Positions 10,376-22,429 of a stretch of DNA of 64,000 bases are shown piece after piece; the first letter of the stretch is position 1, and every line of letters begins with the position of its first letter. A program made the position numbers and the translations under genes. Source of the stretch: Ursus arctos (taxonomy: Eukaryota; Chordata; Mammalia; Carnivora; Ursidae); assembly GCF_023065955.2 (NCBI RefSeq), contig NW_026622952.1:28878313-28942312 (forward strand), in the 5' to 3' direction. The notes beneath the pieces were generated by a model. The model had not been told where the DNA came from. It ran no database searches and saw only the letters and a list, made by a program, of their open reading frames with translations.

Positions 10376-11185
10376 GTTAAGAAAATATAGTAAAATTTCT
10401 GGAATCATGCAACCTAGGAAGTTCAGCCAATTTAGTAAATCTAAATTGGTTCTAAGACCTTAAAGGAGTTAAGTTCAATATTTAAAGAAAAGGCGGGGGT
10501 GGAGGGAGCTGATAAATGCATGGGTAGTGGAGGGAACCTTGTGGAAACACTCTAATGATTGCTTTTGTGTCCTGTGAGCTAGGAGGCTGACAGGACTGGG
10601 GAGGGAGTTGCAGAGGTTTGAAGATGGAGGAGAAGAAATAAAATAGTTGTCTAGGAAACTGAGGGGTACATGTGTACAGATGCAGAATACACCATTGGGG
10701 GTAAGCAGGAGTGGAATTTTGTCAAGAGAACATAATGAGGAACAAGGGATTAATCCTCTTTCTTATCTCTGCTCATGAAGCTAATTGTAAAATTCTGCTT
10801 TTGTGATATATTCATACTAATTGAAATTTAAATTGTCATAATGGACATAATCTTTCACGATAGGTGACTGGGTTAATGGAGAGTGGAGCTGAAACTCAGA
10901 ATTCTGGAGGACATAAACTGGAAGGCTCTCAGAGTAGGATACATTAAGTTGAGATAATCTAAGGATTACGGACATGTATAATGACACAGCCAAGGATATG
11001 ACAATGGGAGTGAGAAGATGAATGGGATGGAGTGTGATATTCATTATTCATTTACTAATAAACATTTATTGTAGACAAGATCAAGGAATTGAGTAGACAA
11101 AGCATTAAATCTGCATGAATACTGGGGTTGGATATAGGGTTAGAAAGAGTGAGAGGCATCCTAGAAATATAAAGACATACAAATC
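10376..11185. other. No gene or clear repeat seen
   Basis: AT-moderate sequence with a GGGGGTGGAGGGAG patch near 10495. The only ORF of note (10817-11044, minus) is AT-rich without recognisable features. Confidence 0.5.
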
Positions 11186-11189
11186 TTTG

Positions 11190-12770
11190 ACGAAAGTTTT
11201 TCCTAGCTTTATCAAGATATATAATTGACATATAACATCATTTAAGGTGTACAATAAGATGATGCCATATACATACATATTGTGAGATGATTCTCACAGT
11301 AAGTTAATACATCCTCTCCCTCTTTTTGTGTGGTGAAAACTTTTAAGACTTAGTCTCTTAGCAAATTTCAAATACAAAATAGTGTCATTAACTATAGTCA
11401 CCATGATCTACATAACATCTCCAGAACTTATTCTATAACTGAAATTTTGTAACCCTTTGTTGACCTACACCCATGTCCACCACCTCCAGCAACCACCAGT
11501 GTCTTTGGTTTCTGTGAGTTCATTTTTAGATTCCACCTAGGATATCATATACTATTTGTCTTGCTCTGTCTGACTTGTTTGACTTAGCGTAATGTCCTGA
11601 AGGTTCATGCATGTTGTTGCAGATGCAGGGTTTTCTTCTTCTTTATGACTGAATCATACATATTCCATTGTATATGTATACATCTTTATCCATTGGTCCA
11701 TCACTGGACACTTACATTGTTTCCATGTCTTGGCTATTATAAAAAATACTGCAATGAACACTGAGAGGCAGATATTTCCTTGAGACTATTTCATTCCCTT
11801 TGAATACACATACACACACACACATAAATACAGAAGTGGAACTGCTGGATCATATGGTAGTTCTAGTTTTAACTTTCTGAGAATCATCCATCCTGTTTTC
11901 CATAGTGGTTTTCAATTCACATTCCCACCAATAGTGTACAATGGTTTCCTTTTCTCCACATCCTTACTAGTGTTTATCTCTTCTTAATAGTTCTTGTATC
12001 AGAACTGAGCTGATACCGCTTTGTGGTTTGGATTGGCGCGTCTCTGATGATTAGTGAAGTTGAGCACCTTTTTGAGTTCCAGTTGGCTTTCTGTATGTCT
12101 TTGGAAAGATCTCTATTCAGGTCCTTCACCCACTTTTTAAATGGGATTATTCCTTTTTTGTTACTGAGTTGTATGGGTTTCTTTTATATTTTGGGATATT
12201 AACCTTTTATCAGATATATGGTCCCAAATATTTTCCTTTTTCATTGGATTGTTTCCTTTGTGTAAAGTGTTTAGAATGATGTAGTTCCACATGTTAATTT
12301 TGGGGTTTTGTTGCTTGTGCTTTTGGTGTTCTATCCAAAAATTCATTGCCAAGACCTGTTTCAGGGAGCTTGTTCCTTATGTTTTCATCTAGGAGTTTGA
12401 CAAGTCCAGATCTTACAGCTCAACATAGTTTATGTGATATAAGGATAGTGGCCCAGTTTCACGATCTTTCGTGCGTGGCTGTCTGGTTTTCCAAACACCA
12501 TTTACTGAAGAAATTGTCTTTTCTCCATTGAGTATTTAGTTGGCCATATATACATGGGGTTCTTTCTGGGCTCTGTATTCTGCTCCATTTGTCTTTGTTT
12601 TTATGCCAGTAGTCTTGTCTTGATTACTGCAGCTTTGCAGTACAGTTTGAAATCAGGAAGTGTGATGCCTCTAGCTTTGTTATTTATCAAGATTACTTTG
12701 GCTACTTGGGTTCTTTTGTGGTACCATATACATTTAGGGTTTTTTTTCTAATTTTCTATGAAAAATGACA
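11190..12770 (-). mobile_element. Old L1 fragment, antisense, 3'UTR through ORF2 C-terminal part
   Basis: On the plus strand this reads as the reverse complement of L1: TTTATCAAGATATATAATTG, ATTTGTCTTGCTCTGTCTGACTTG, CTTTATCCATTGGTCCATCA, GAACTGCTGGATCATATGG, CAATAGTGTACAATGG and further into the ORF2 3' region (GGCTACTTGGGTTCTTTTGTGG near 12700-12720). ORF2 is broken by many stops on the minus strand. Divergence suggests an older mammalian L1 subfamily than the one at 1-183. Confidence 0.85.
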
Positions 12771-13495
12771 TCATAATCTTGATCCAAGTACCTATAGCAT
12801 AAAATGTTACCTTAGACAATGCCTTTTCAGACTTCGTATACTAAATACCAGATACTATCCAATGAATTGCTCTTCTCACCATTTAGAATATTTTTGTTCT
12901 TGTAACCAGTTTTCTTTTAGTTTTCAACAGCTATTGCTTTTATGATGTGAGAACCTCCTAAGTAAAAATACATGGATTAAAATTGTATTCTCATCTGGAA
13001 TCCAAGTAATTGTTTGAGTCCCAGCGTGCAGCTCAGCATTTTCATTCCCCAAGGACAGTTCTCCAGATGACTTTTACCTTGATAACTGAGTTGACATAGT
13101 CTGATGATAATGATAACCACAAACTAAAAAAACTGTGGGAAAAGTCACTTAGTTCAGGCACATGATGCAGAAGCATTCCTCCTATCATATGGCTTTCTCC
13201 TTTCCCATCCAAAAAAAAAAAAGAGAGAGAGAGAGAGAGAATGATCATTTTTGGAGTAGTCTGCCAACAGTGTTCTGCTCTTAAGTAAATTTTAGGTACT
13301 TGGAAATACACCAACATATGGAGTTACTATACATGTTTAGCTTGCTTTTAATCACAAGAATACTATGTAATAGTGTTTTCTACATGTAAATTTCCAATTG
13401 TGCTTTCTCATGTAAATTTTCCAATAGTAGTTTAAACTTGGGGCTAGCAGTGTGTTATAAAATCACAAATAATGTGAAGTTTTCTGCTTATGCCT
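12771..13495. other. Unique sequence with an A12(GA)n tract
   Basis: No gene or major repeat. A microsatellite of twelve A followed by about ten GA units lies at 13211-13241 and will be length-variable. The ORF across it (13042-13317, minus) owes part of its length to the repeat. Confidence 0.55.
13211..13241. repeat. A-run plus (GA)n microsatellite
   Basis: Twelve A residues followed by an uninterrupted GA dinucleotide run to position 13241. Confidence 0.9.
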
Positions 13496-13499
13496 TTGA

Positions 13500-15020
13500 A
13501 ATAACACCATTTAAAAAGCACACCATAGGACTCTACCTCTGGAAAGAAGATCTGTTTCTCCCTATTTCTCTCTGTAAGGACAACTAAAAATTATAGCCCA
13601 CATATATAAAACAAACTCAAAAAAGTGGAGAAAAGATGGAAGACTGGCTAGGAAACTTGGGGCCCAAGGATTAACACAGGAGTGTCTTCCTTGGGTTTTC
13701 TTTTAGCCTCCTATATCCCAGACATGGAGATGAAGAAGTTGGCAGTCTAGACCCACCAGCAGGTACAGATAAAACAGCAACAACACCTTGATGAAAGTCT
13801 CCTCTCTCTAGCCAAAGGACCAGGAAAGGGGCAGCTTAGCAAGAAACCTTTTAGACAATAACTGCTCTACTCTAGCCAAAGACCACAGAAAAAGTTGTGG
13901 CCTCACTCCCCCTCTATGCCAATAAAGGTTGAGTGGGTAGCCCACACCAGCAGTCTCCTCAGACTGTAATGAGATACCCTAACCCACCTGCCAGGATCAA
14001 GTAAGGAGCTGGGACTTTGACTTCTGCCAGGTGGTAATGTTGCACACCCCCTCCACAGTACCTGTGGTGATGATGGAGGGTCCATGGCTTCCAATACCTA
14101 TCTCTGAGTTTTGAGGCATCCCTCTTACTCCCTGCTGAGGTGATCACAGTGGAGGATTTCCACCCTAGCCCAGGGGCAATGAGTCACCATTCCATGGTGT
14201 CAGTGGAGGACAAATGGGGAGCGGTAAAGAAGGAATTCCTATCCCTTTCATTCAGGGTGCTATCAGAGGAGACCTAGAGGAACAACAAGGAACCTCTATC
14301 CCCCACCGCCCCCACCATGGGCCCCATTGTCAAAAGAAGCCAAGGGGGGGAACCTAGATTTCTAGCCCTATCTGGCAGTAACAAGGTAATAGTCCCCATT
14401 TCCCCCACTGAAGCTATGTCAGAGGGAACAAGGAACATACAAGGTGTAAATAAGATCCAGAGTCTCATAACTGAATACACAAATTGTTCAGATTTTAACT
14501 GAAAATTACTTGTCATAACAAGATCTGGGAAAATTAAAATTTCAATAAAAAAGACAAGTACACACCAATATTGAGACGGTAGAAATGTTAGAATAGTCTG
14601 ACTAATACTTAATGCAGCCACCATAAAAATGCTTCAGTGAACAAGTATGAACATACTTGAAATTTTTAAAAAAGAGAGCCTCAACACAAAGTATCAGCAA
14701 ATAGAAGATATGAAGAAGGATCAAATGGAAGTTGTAGAATTAAATATAAAAAGTGAAATTTAAGGCTCAGTAGATGGGATTAAGAGCAGAATAGGGAAGA
14801 CAGGGAAAATAGTGAACTAGAAGACAGAAGAGGAAAAACTACCCCATCTGAAAAAAAAAACAGAAAATAGACTTGAAAAGGAAGATGAACCGAATTTAAG
14901 GGATTCTAGAGACTAAAACAAGATAGCTAACGTTTGTATCTTAGAAGTTTTGGAAGGACAGAAGAGGGAGGGGACTGAAGAGAACTTGAACAAATAAAGT
15001 TGAAAACATTTTAAATCTAG
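13500..15020 (+). mobile_element. Probable 5' part (5'UTR/ORF1 side) of an old L1
   Basis: The sequence changes from GC-moderate (13650-14450) to A-rich (14500-15020), with words such as GCAGCCACCATAAAAATGCTTC, GAACATACTTGAAA and GCAAATAGAAGATATGAAGAAGG that I associate with the 5' end of old mammalian L1s. It is followed directly by recognisable plus-strand ORF2/3' sequence at 15030, so the two may be one internally deleted element. No ORF1 frame survives. Subfamily is not determined. Confidence 0.5.
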
Positions 15021-15029
15021 AAAAAGCTA

Positions 15030-16500
15030 TAAGGAATAAGCTAGTGGAACTATGCTACCCAATTTCAAGGCATCTTGTGAAGTTATAGTAATCAGGCCTG
15101 TTGAATCGGTGGAACCCCAGATACACAGATCAATGGAACAGAATAGAGATACCAGAAATAGACCCAGACAAATAAGTCCAACTGATTTCTGACAAAGGTA
15201 CAAAAGCAATTCAATAGAAGAGGAATAGACTTGTCGACACATGCCCCCGGAGCAATTGGACATTCATGGGGAAAATAACGATTCTCTGTCTAAACCTCAC
15301 ACCTACGGAAGAATTAACTCAAAATAAAATAAGGACTTAGTGGAAAAGATAAAATTATAAAACTTTTAGGGAAAAAAAAAGGGATAAAATCTTCGGGATG
15401 TAGGGCTAGGCAAAGAATTCTTAGATTTGACACCCAAAGTGGAATCCATAAAAGGGAAATTTGATAAATTGAACTTCATCAAAATTGCCCCATGAAAGCA
15501 ACATGAAGAGAAGTGAAAGAGGAGCCAAAGACAGAGAGAAAATATCTGCAAACCGTGTATCTGACAAAGGACTTCTATCTAGAATATATAAAGGGCTCTC
15601 AGCTCTCAACAGAAAAAAAAAAAAAAGCGTGAAGACGCTGACAAGTGGACATGAATGGCAAAGAAGCCCTTGAGAAGACAATTCAGCATCATTTGCCATT
15701 AAAATGAAATGACACTACACACCTGTCAGAATGGCTTAGATTTAAAAAAATATATGACCACACCAAATACTGGAAAGGATACAGAGAGCCTGAACCAGTT
15801 ATACATTGTTGTATGGGATGTAAAATAGGAGAGGCATTCCGGAAAACAACTTGGCATCCCCTTCAAACACAAAACATGTTACTACATGCAACCAAGCTAC
15901 AGGACTTCAGAGCACTTACCTCAGAGATATGAAAACTTATGTTCACACCAAAACCCTGTACACCAATCTTCACTGCAGTTTTATTCATAATAGCCCAAAA
16001 GTGGAAGCAGCGCAGATGTCCTTCAGTGAGTGAGTGGTTAAACACACTGTAGTACATTCATGCCACGGAAGAGCACTGAGCAATGAAAAAGAAGGAACCA
16101 ATGACACACGAAAACTTGTATGTATCTCCAGAGAATTATCCAGAATGGAAAAAGCCAGTCCTGAAGGGTGACATGCTAAATGATCCCATGTATCTAACTT
16201 TTTCTTTAAAAGGCAATATTATAGAAGTGGAGAATGGATTAGTAGTTGCTGGCGGTTACGGATGGGCAGTGTGAGGGAAAGGCGGGGATGATGAGAACCA
16301 AAGGGAAGTAGGCATGGACATAAAAGGGCAGCATGAGGAATCCCTGAGGTGATGGAAATGTTCTGTATCTCTGTTGTATCAATGTCAGTATCCTGGTTGT
16401 GATGCATTTACTTTTGGAGAAAACTGGTGAAGGGTACGTAGGACCTGTTTGCGTTATTTCTTACAATTGCATGTGAATTCAAAAATAAAATGTTATAAAC
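15030..16500 (+). mobile_element. L1 fragment, ORF2 3' part and 3' end, sense
   Basis: Ordered L1 ORF2 words: GGAACTATGCTACCCAATTTC, CAATGGAACAGAATAGAGA, AGTGGAATCCATAAAAGG, AAATTGAACTTCATCAAAATT, GGACTTCTATCTAGAATATA, TTATTCATAATAGCCCAAAAGTGGAAG and GTGATGGAAATGTTCTGTAT, ending in CAAAAATAAAATGTTATAAAC. All frames contain stops. No intact endonuclease or reverse-transcriptase region is present, so it cannot move. Confidence 0.85.
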
Positions 16501-16639
16501 AAAGTATAATTAGTCGTTGTTGTTATTCGTCACATTTCCTGGCTACCCAGCTCAGTGTTCAGTACTTCTCCTCACTTAAGGGAATTTCCCACTTCATGAA
16601 TCTTGTCTCCTCAAACAGAACAAAGAAAGTTTCTCAAAC
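16501..16639. other. Short spacer between two opposed L1 fragments
   Basis: No gene or recognised motif. It separates the sense L1 ending near 16500 from the antisense L1 beginning near 16640. Confidence 0.5.
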
Positions 16640-17240
16640 TTCTTTTTTTCTATTTTTATTGTTTTTTAAAATTCTAGTATAGTTAACATACAGTGTTATA
16701 TTAATTTCAGGCGTACAATATAGCGATTCAATAATTCTGTACATTACTTGGTGCTCATTACCGTGAGCGCACTCTTTAATCCCCACCCCCGACTTCACCC
16801 ATCCCAGTCCCTTCTGCTAACCGTCAGTTTGTTCTCTGTAGTTAAGACTGTTTCTTGGTTTGCTTTTTTATCCTTTGCTTGCTTTGTTTTTTAAATTCCA
16901 TGAGTGAAATCATAGGGTATTTGTCTTCCCTGACTTATTTCACTTAGCATTATATTCTCCAGCTCCATCCATACTCTTGCAGATGGCAAGATTTCATTCC
17001 TTTTTATAGCTGAATAATAGTCCATTGTGGTATATATATATATATATCACATCTTCATTATCTACTCCTCTATGGATGGACACTTGGGCTGCTTCCATAA
17101 TGTGGCTATTGTAAATAATGCTGCAATAAACATAAGGATGCATGTATCGCGTTGAATTAGCGCTTTTGTATTTTTTTGGGTGAATACCCAGTAGTGTGAT
17201 TGCCGGATCATAGGGTAGTTCTCTTTTTAACTTTTTCCTT
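16640..17240 (-). mobile_element. L1 3' region, antisense
   Basis: Reverse complement of an L1 3'UTR/ORF2 end: TTTAAAATTCTAGTATAGTTAACATAC, TGGTGCTCATTAC, ACTTATTTCACTTAGCAT, CCAGCTCCATCCAT, TGAATAATAGTCCATTG, a (TA)n tract at 17033-17048, GGCTATTGTAAATAATGCTGC and GGGTGAATACCCAGTAGTG. The same segment recurs in more diverged form at 20090-20745. Confidence 0.88.
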
Positions 17241-17395
17241 TCTCAAACTTATTAGCACAATCACGGGCATAACCTGCATGAGACTTTACAGAGGAACTGA
17301 ACAACTTAAAAAGGTTCATACACACTTCCTTTTGCTTGTGGGGATAAGGATAGAGTTTGGGAAAGGGACATTTGGCTTTCAGGGTAATGATTATA

Positions 17396-17634
17396 TAGTC
17401 AGGGTTCTTTTTTTTTTTTTTTTAAGATTTTATTTATTTATTTGACAGAGAGAGAGAGAGACAGCCAGCGAGAGAGGGAACACAAGCAGGGGGAGTGGGA
17501 GAGGAAGAAGCAGGCTCCCAGCAGAGCAGGGAGCCTGATGCAGGGCTCGATCCCAGAACGCTGGGATCACGCCCTGAGCCGAAGACAGACGCTTAACAAC
17601 TGAGCCACCCAGGCACCCCTGTAGTCAGGGTTCT
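17396..17634 (-). mobile_element. Carnivoran SINE with 13-bp target-site duplication
   Basis: Body 17409-17621 on the minus strand: long T-run (A-tail), AAGATTTTATTTATTTATTTG, CCAGCGAGAGAGGGAACACA, GCAGGCTCCCAGCAGAGCAG, GCTCGATCCCAGAACG, GGGATCACGCCCTGAGCCGA and a head ending CTGAGCCACCCAGGCACCCC. Perfect flanking duplication TAGTCAGGGTTCT at 17396-17408 and 17622-17634. Low divergence and an intact duplication mark it as one of the youngest insertions in the window. Confidence 0.97.
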
Positions 17635-18789
17635 GACACAAAGTTGGCATTGGCACATTTGAGAGAGGCAGCAAACTCATTTCATTTGAGAGTTAACATA
17701 TCTGGAGTCTGGGGACAGTGATTGTAGCTGTTTAACTCATATGGCTGTTCTAAGGCATCATGGTATTAGAGGCTGAGACTCAGGACTGGATTTCTTCTCC
17801 TTCTAACAATTGTGCGAACTGCTTAATGGAGTCTGGGGCCAGCTCATGTCTCCTTAAGAAAGCGAGAAAGCCAACGGTAACTCCTCTCTTCCCAACTTGG
17901 CATTCACAGCTATGGTACATCTGACCAATGAAGAAAGAAAAATTTCAAATTTCAAATTTTATTTTAACTGTCTCCAGAACAAAATCTCAATAGTCACACT
18001 GCATATATACCTAAAATCACCATTACATATAAAAGAAGTCCAAAAATATTTTTATTCTTTTTCCTCTAAAAAATTGGGTAAAAGCCACATGAGGTGAAAC
18101 AGAACAAAATGGCTGCTCATCTATTTGGCAAATCCACTGGGGTTTAACAAGACCCATTTCTTCCTGAATCATCGGCATGTTTCCAAAGCGTATTTGAAGC
18201 CTTTCCTTAAAAGGTCATCATGTATAAAATTTAATGTGGTTTCTCAAGCTGCTAAGTAATATCTGACGTGTTCTGATACATTATTTTCTCAGAATTCAAG
18301 ATAATACTTGCTCATGGATGCTCTCACACTAGCAATCCCAGAAAACTTTTTATTATTGGGAATTTTAATGTAACCACAGATAAAATAATCGTTACATTTG
18401 TATGTGTTGGAGATCTTACCAGTGATGTTATATGAAACACAGAAGAAAAGATTTAGGACCTTGAGTTTTTTTCCTTTTTTCCTTTTTTTTTAATAGAATA
18501 AGAATTCATTCTAGTAACAGTGAAGGGAAGAGAAAAAGATCAGTTGGGTGAGTTTCTTAGGCAAAAATTCATCATTAAAATCTTTTTTTTTTTCTCATCA
18601 CTGACATTTTTTTGCCCTTCTTCAGGAAAATGAACTGTATAAGTGTATTACATATGCTGATCACATTTACGGGTAGTTGGAAACTTGAGAATTTTTTGCC
18701 ATCTCATTTGCCTAAATTGAACTGCATATTCCTTTATTTTCTGTAAAAATTGATATAAGTCGATTTATCACTCTTATTTATTTATTATA
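17635..18789. other. Unique sequence, no gene seen
   Basis: AT-rich with T-runs near 18471-18490 and 18584-18593, and a short AATTTC repetition at 17940-17960. No coding similarity recognised. Confidence 0.5.
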
Positions 18790-18920
18790 TTTGGGGGGGC
18801 TTTATTTTATTTTTTTATTATGTTCAGTTGGCCAACATACAGTGCATCATTAGTTTTTGATGTAGTGTTCAATGATTCATTAGCTGTGTATAACACCCAG
18901 TGCTCATCACAGCATGCTCC
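18790..18920 (-). mobile_element. L1 3'UTR fragment, antisense
   Basis: Reads TTATTATGTTCAGTTGGCC, ATCATTAGTTTTTGATGTAG, AATGATTCATTAGC and AACACCCAGTGCTCATCAC, the reverse complement of the family seen at 1-183. The body is cut off where the neighbouring SINE begins. Confidence 0.85.
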
Positions 18921-19112
18921 CTTTTAAAGATTTTATTTATTTATTTGACACAGAGAGAAAGAGCACAAGCAGGGGGAGCAGCAGGCAGATGGAGAGAAAG
19001 AAACAGGCTCCCCACTGAGAAGGGAGCTCTCGCAGGGCTCATTCCCAGGACCCTCTGATCATGACCTGAGCCAAAGGCAGATGCTTAACCGACTGAGCCA
19101 CCCAGGTGCCTC
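18921..19112 (-). mobile_element. Carnivoran SINE adjoining an L1 fragment
   Basis: Minus-strand order: AAAGATTTTATTTATTTATTTG, AGAAAGAGCACAAGCAGGGG, AACAGGCTCCCCACTGAGAA, GGGCTCATTCCCAGGACC, TGATCATGACCTGAGCC and CGACTGAGCCACCCAGGTGCC. It uses the older ATCATGACCTGAGCC diagnostic rather than the younger ATCACGCCCTGAGCC form. Confidence 0.93.
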
Positions 19113-20089
19113 TTGTGGGGGGAGGGGTTAAAGATGGTATCAGGAAACTCCACTGAGCTAAAAAATGCCTAAAATTTGGCCCCACAATTTTGTCTAGCAA
19201 ACAGTATTATTACACTGTTTCTCTAATTATTTTATTCCTCATCCTGAAAGTTGACTTGGGGGCATTCATTAGTGCACACTTTCTCTCTTTCACCTTCATA
19301 CACTTACCAAACTTAGGCCTTTTTCAAGTCCTATTTTCTTAGACAGATGGAGTTACATAGAAATATCTATAAAATGTGTACAAAAGATTCCCAAAATATT
19401 ACTCTTCCATAGCTACCAAAACACTGAGCTTTCATGCTCTTGTACGTTCATTCTTCCATGGCAGAGAAATCCACTCTTAAAAATTGATGATTAGGGAAAA
19501 GCCTATAACTTACAAAATAACCTCGAAGTGGTATTTTTATCTTAGTCCTGTTGAATTTTCATTTAAAAGTAGATTTATGAACAATGGCTTTGGCGCATAT
19601 GAAGAACAAATGATCACTTTCAACAAACCGCCTGAGGCCACACGGTATTCTGGAGAGAAAACAGGAAGGTATCTGGTAATCTGTGTGTTAATTGTGTCTC
19701 TCCCCCTCGCCTGAGACTTATCACCATTAAGTCAACCTTCATGCTTCAGTTTCCTGGTAAACTTGGTAATGCATACTCTGCTAATCTCCTACGGATTTAA
19801 AGCACATCAGTGCCTATTGTATAGTTGGCACCGTTGTGAGTACTTGACATGTGTGGCAGCATAAAATTATAAAGACTAATGCGTTAATCACTTCCAGAAT
19901 TTTCAGTTCCCTGTCTCCTTTCCCCACCCGCTTCTCAAATTCAGGGAGCAGGGTGTGTTTGGTGATTATGTACTTAACTGCCTCAGGGTAGGGTTCTTGT
20001 AGTAATATAAGAAATCTGGAGAGTTTCTGTTATTTTAAAATAGACTTTTGAATCTCAAGGTCATTGAGGAAAAACCTTTTCTTGAGATT
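19113..20089. other. Unique sequence, no gene seen
   Basis: A 76-codon ORF at 19484-19714 (plus) shows no recognisable motif and is probably chance. No SINE or L1 detected. Confidence 0.5.
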
Positions 20090-20745
20090 TTTTTTTTCCT
20101 CCAAGTTTTTATTTAAATTCCAGCTAGTTAGCATACAAGGCAATACTAATTGGAGGAGTAGAATTTAGTGATTCATCACATACAATTCCTGGTGCTCATT
20201 ACAGCAAGTGCCCACCTTAGTACTCATCACCTATTTAACCCATTCTCCCACACACTTCCCCTCCAGTAACTATCAGTATGTTCTCTAGAGTAAAGAGCCT
20301 GTTTCTTGTTCTGCTTCTCTCTCTCTCTTTCTCCCCCCTCCCTCCCTCCCATTCTCTCTCTTTTCCCCTATGCTCATTTGTTTTGTTTCTTAAATTCCAC
20401 ATATGATTGAAATCATATGGTATTTGTCTTTCTCTGACTTATTTAGCTTAGCATAATACTGTCTAGCTCCATCTATGTTGTTGCAAATGGCAAGCTTTTT
20501 ATGACTAATATTCCATTATATATAAGTATATATATATACACATAAATATATATGTGTGTGTGTGTACACACACACACACACACACACCACATCTTCTTTA
20601 TCCATTCACCCGTTGATGGGCATTTAGGCTATTTCCATAGTTTGGCTATTGTTGATAATGCTGCTATAAACGTCAGGGTGCGTGTATCCTTTAAAGTCAG
20701 TATTTTTGTGTTCTTTGGGTAAATACCTAGTAGTGAGTTTTACTC
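20090..20745 (-). mobile_element. L1 3' region, antisense, with expanded dinucleotide tract
   Basis: Same segment as 16640-17240 in the same orientation: TTTATTTAAATTCCAGCTAG, TGGTGCTCATTACAGC, CTGACTTATTTAGCTTAGCA, TAGCTCCATCTATGTTG, CATCTTCTTTATCCATTC, GGCTATTGTTGATAATGCTGC and GGGTAAATACCTAGTAGTG. A compound TA/TG/CA tract at 20521-20588 occupies the site where the relative has (TA)n. Confidence 0.88.
20521..20588. repeat. Compound (TA)n(TG)n(CA)n microsatellite within L1
   Basis: TATATATATA, then TGTGTGTGTGTG, then ACACACACACACACACACAC. The TG-CA junction makes a self-complementary stretch that could form a hairpin. Confidence 0.9.
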
Positions 20746-20910
20746 TGTATTTATTGAATAGTAAGAGCCAAGGTTCCCCACTTAAACAATAAACAACAGG
20801 CAGGAAGAGCTAGGTTGTAGCTAGGTTTTTCCCCCAATCACTGAGATCATAATTAAGATTCCATGGGTTCCAAAAAGAAAGATAAATTGGAGATGGAAGA
20901 AATGCACATT

Positions 20911-21098
20911 GGGGCACCTGGGTGGCTCAGTTGATTAAGCATCTGACTCAATTTCAGCTCAAGTCATGGTCTCAGGATCATGAAATCCAGCCCCGTGTCC
21001 GGTTCCATACTCAGCAGGGAGTCTGCTTGAGATTCGCTCTCTCCCTTGCCCTTCCCCCCACTTGACTCTGTCAAATAAATCTTAAAAAAAGAAAAAAG
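20911..21098 (+). mobile_element. Carnivoran SINE, sense, with near-perfect duplication
   Basis: Starts GGGGCACCTGGGTGGCTCAG with A-box/B-box-like parts of a tRNA promoter, then AGGGAGTCTGCTTGAGATTC and the tail TCAAATAAATCTTAAAAAAA. Flanks AAGAAATGCAC (20897-20907) and AAGAAATGTAC (21096-21106) differ at one base. Confidence 0.95.
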
Positions 21099-21106
21099 AA
21101 ATGTAC

Positions 21107-21825
21107 TTCAAGTGTATCTATATAGGAACCGCTCATGCCCTTCACCTCATCTCCAGATTAGCCTTTGATGGCTTAGCCTTGAGTTGAGAAAATTGGTAGC
21201 AGAGATAAGCTTTTAGCTTCAAGAAAGTAAACAAGCAGAACATGGGTTTTCCTGACTTGTGCTCCTCTGTTGCAGTAGCAGAAGTTTGGAAAGTGCAGCT
21301 CGTTGGGACTGAAAAAGCTTGATAAAATTCATTTCTTCTGTCTTTCATCAAATTCATCATCCCTGTGTTTCTCAAAATTCTAAGAAAGGGTAGTGTTGGC
21401 TGGAAATAGGTCCTGCAGAGTCAAAGTCAAGGAAGATGTAAATCACATTTACTAGCAGCCAGAGAATACGAAGAAGACAGGCATCTTGGCACATGTCAGT
21501 GTGTTTGGTTGACCACGTCCAAGGATTGGAAAACAGTAATTCAGAGGTTTCAATGTGAACAGATGTCAATATCTGGGAACAGGTGTTCTCTTCTAATGCC
21601 AAGATGTTATGTAAATTCCTCTTGTCTAAGATGTTACTCAGTTGAATTTAAAGTCTGGCATGACTGAGTTCCTCCATAGTTGGCCAATCTTTACTTTTGT
21701 AATCAGACGCATATTGCCTCAAAAGATAAAATCATATAGAAAAATATTTCATTTTTTGCATTACTGAATAAATGGAATGAAATTCATCTCAATGACACAT
21801 GTATTACTTTAATGTCTGCAAGAGT
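21107..21825. other. Unique sequence, no gene recognised
   Basis: Two adjacent minus-strand ORFs (21142-21375 and 21372-21602) overlap by a few bases but show no recognised domain, no splice-like borders and no codon bias that I can see. Treated as chance. Confidence 0.45.
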
Positions 21826-21829
21826 TATG

Positions 21830-21960
21830 AAGAAAAGCTTATTCCCATTTTTTAAATTGGGAATCTGGGGCACTTTGCTTAAGAAACTTGCCCAAGGTCA
21901 CATAGATTACATATGGCAAAACTGGGAATCAAAATTAGGTATGCCTAATTATGGAGGCCT
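21830..21960 (-). mobile_element. MIR fragment, antisense
   Basis: Reverse-complement MIR: CCCATTTTTTAAATTGGGAA, CTTGCCCAAGGTCACATAG and CAAAACTGGGAATCAAAATT, corresponding to the usual order of a CCCATTTTACA block, a TTGCCCAAGGTCACAC core and a GGATTYGAACC end. Confidence 0.8.
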
Positions 21961-22094
21961 CTTATTCAAAAGAAATAATGAACATGGTATAGTTTCCAAA
22001 TAATGTACTGTAGTATAATGTAAGTTAATCGCATATGCTTATTGCAAAGTTATTTTTGCAATAACCGAGTAAAGAGTGAATAAGGAACCTACAG

Positions 22095-22418
22095 TGTATT
22101 AGTTTGCTGGGGCGGCCATAACAAAATACCATACACTGGGTGCTTAAACAACAGAAGTCTATTTTCTTATAGTCCTGGAGGCTGGAAGTCCAAGATCAGG
22201 TGTTTGAAGGTTTGATGTCTTCTAAGGCCTCTCCCTGTGGCTTCGTATGGCTTCATATGGCTTCTTTCTGTGTCCTCACGTGGTCTTTCATCTGTGTCCT
22301 AATCTCCTCCTCTAAAAGGATACCTGTTGTGTCTCTAAGTGTGGTCACATTTTGAGGAATTACAAGTTAGGATTTCAACATGTGACTTTTGGGGGGACAC
22401 AATTCAGTCCATAACACA
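22095..22418 (-). mobile_element. MLT1-type LTR (MaLR), antisense
   Basis: Starts TGTATTAGTTTGCTGGGG, with GGCCATAACAAAATACCA, CTGGAGGCTGGAAGTCCAAG, TGTGTCCTCACGTGG, GTGGTCACATTTTGAGGAAT and the end TTTGGGGGGACACAATTCAG. This is the reverse complement of the well-known solo LTR of the mammalian apparent LTR-retrotransposon family. No internal region adjoins. Confidence 0.85.
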
Positions 22419-22429
22419 CATAATGGGAG

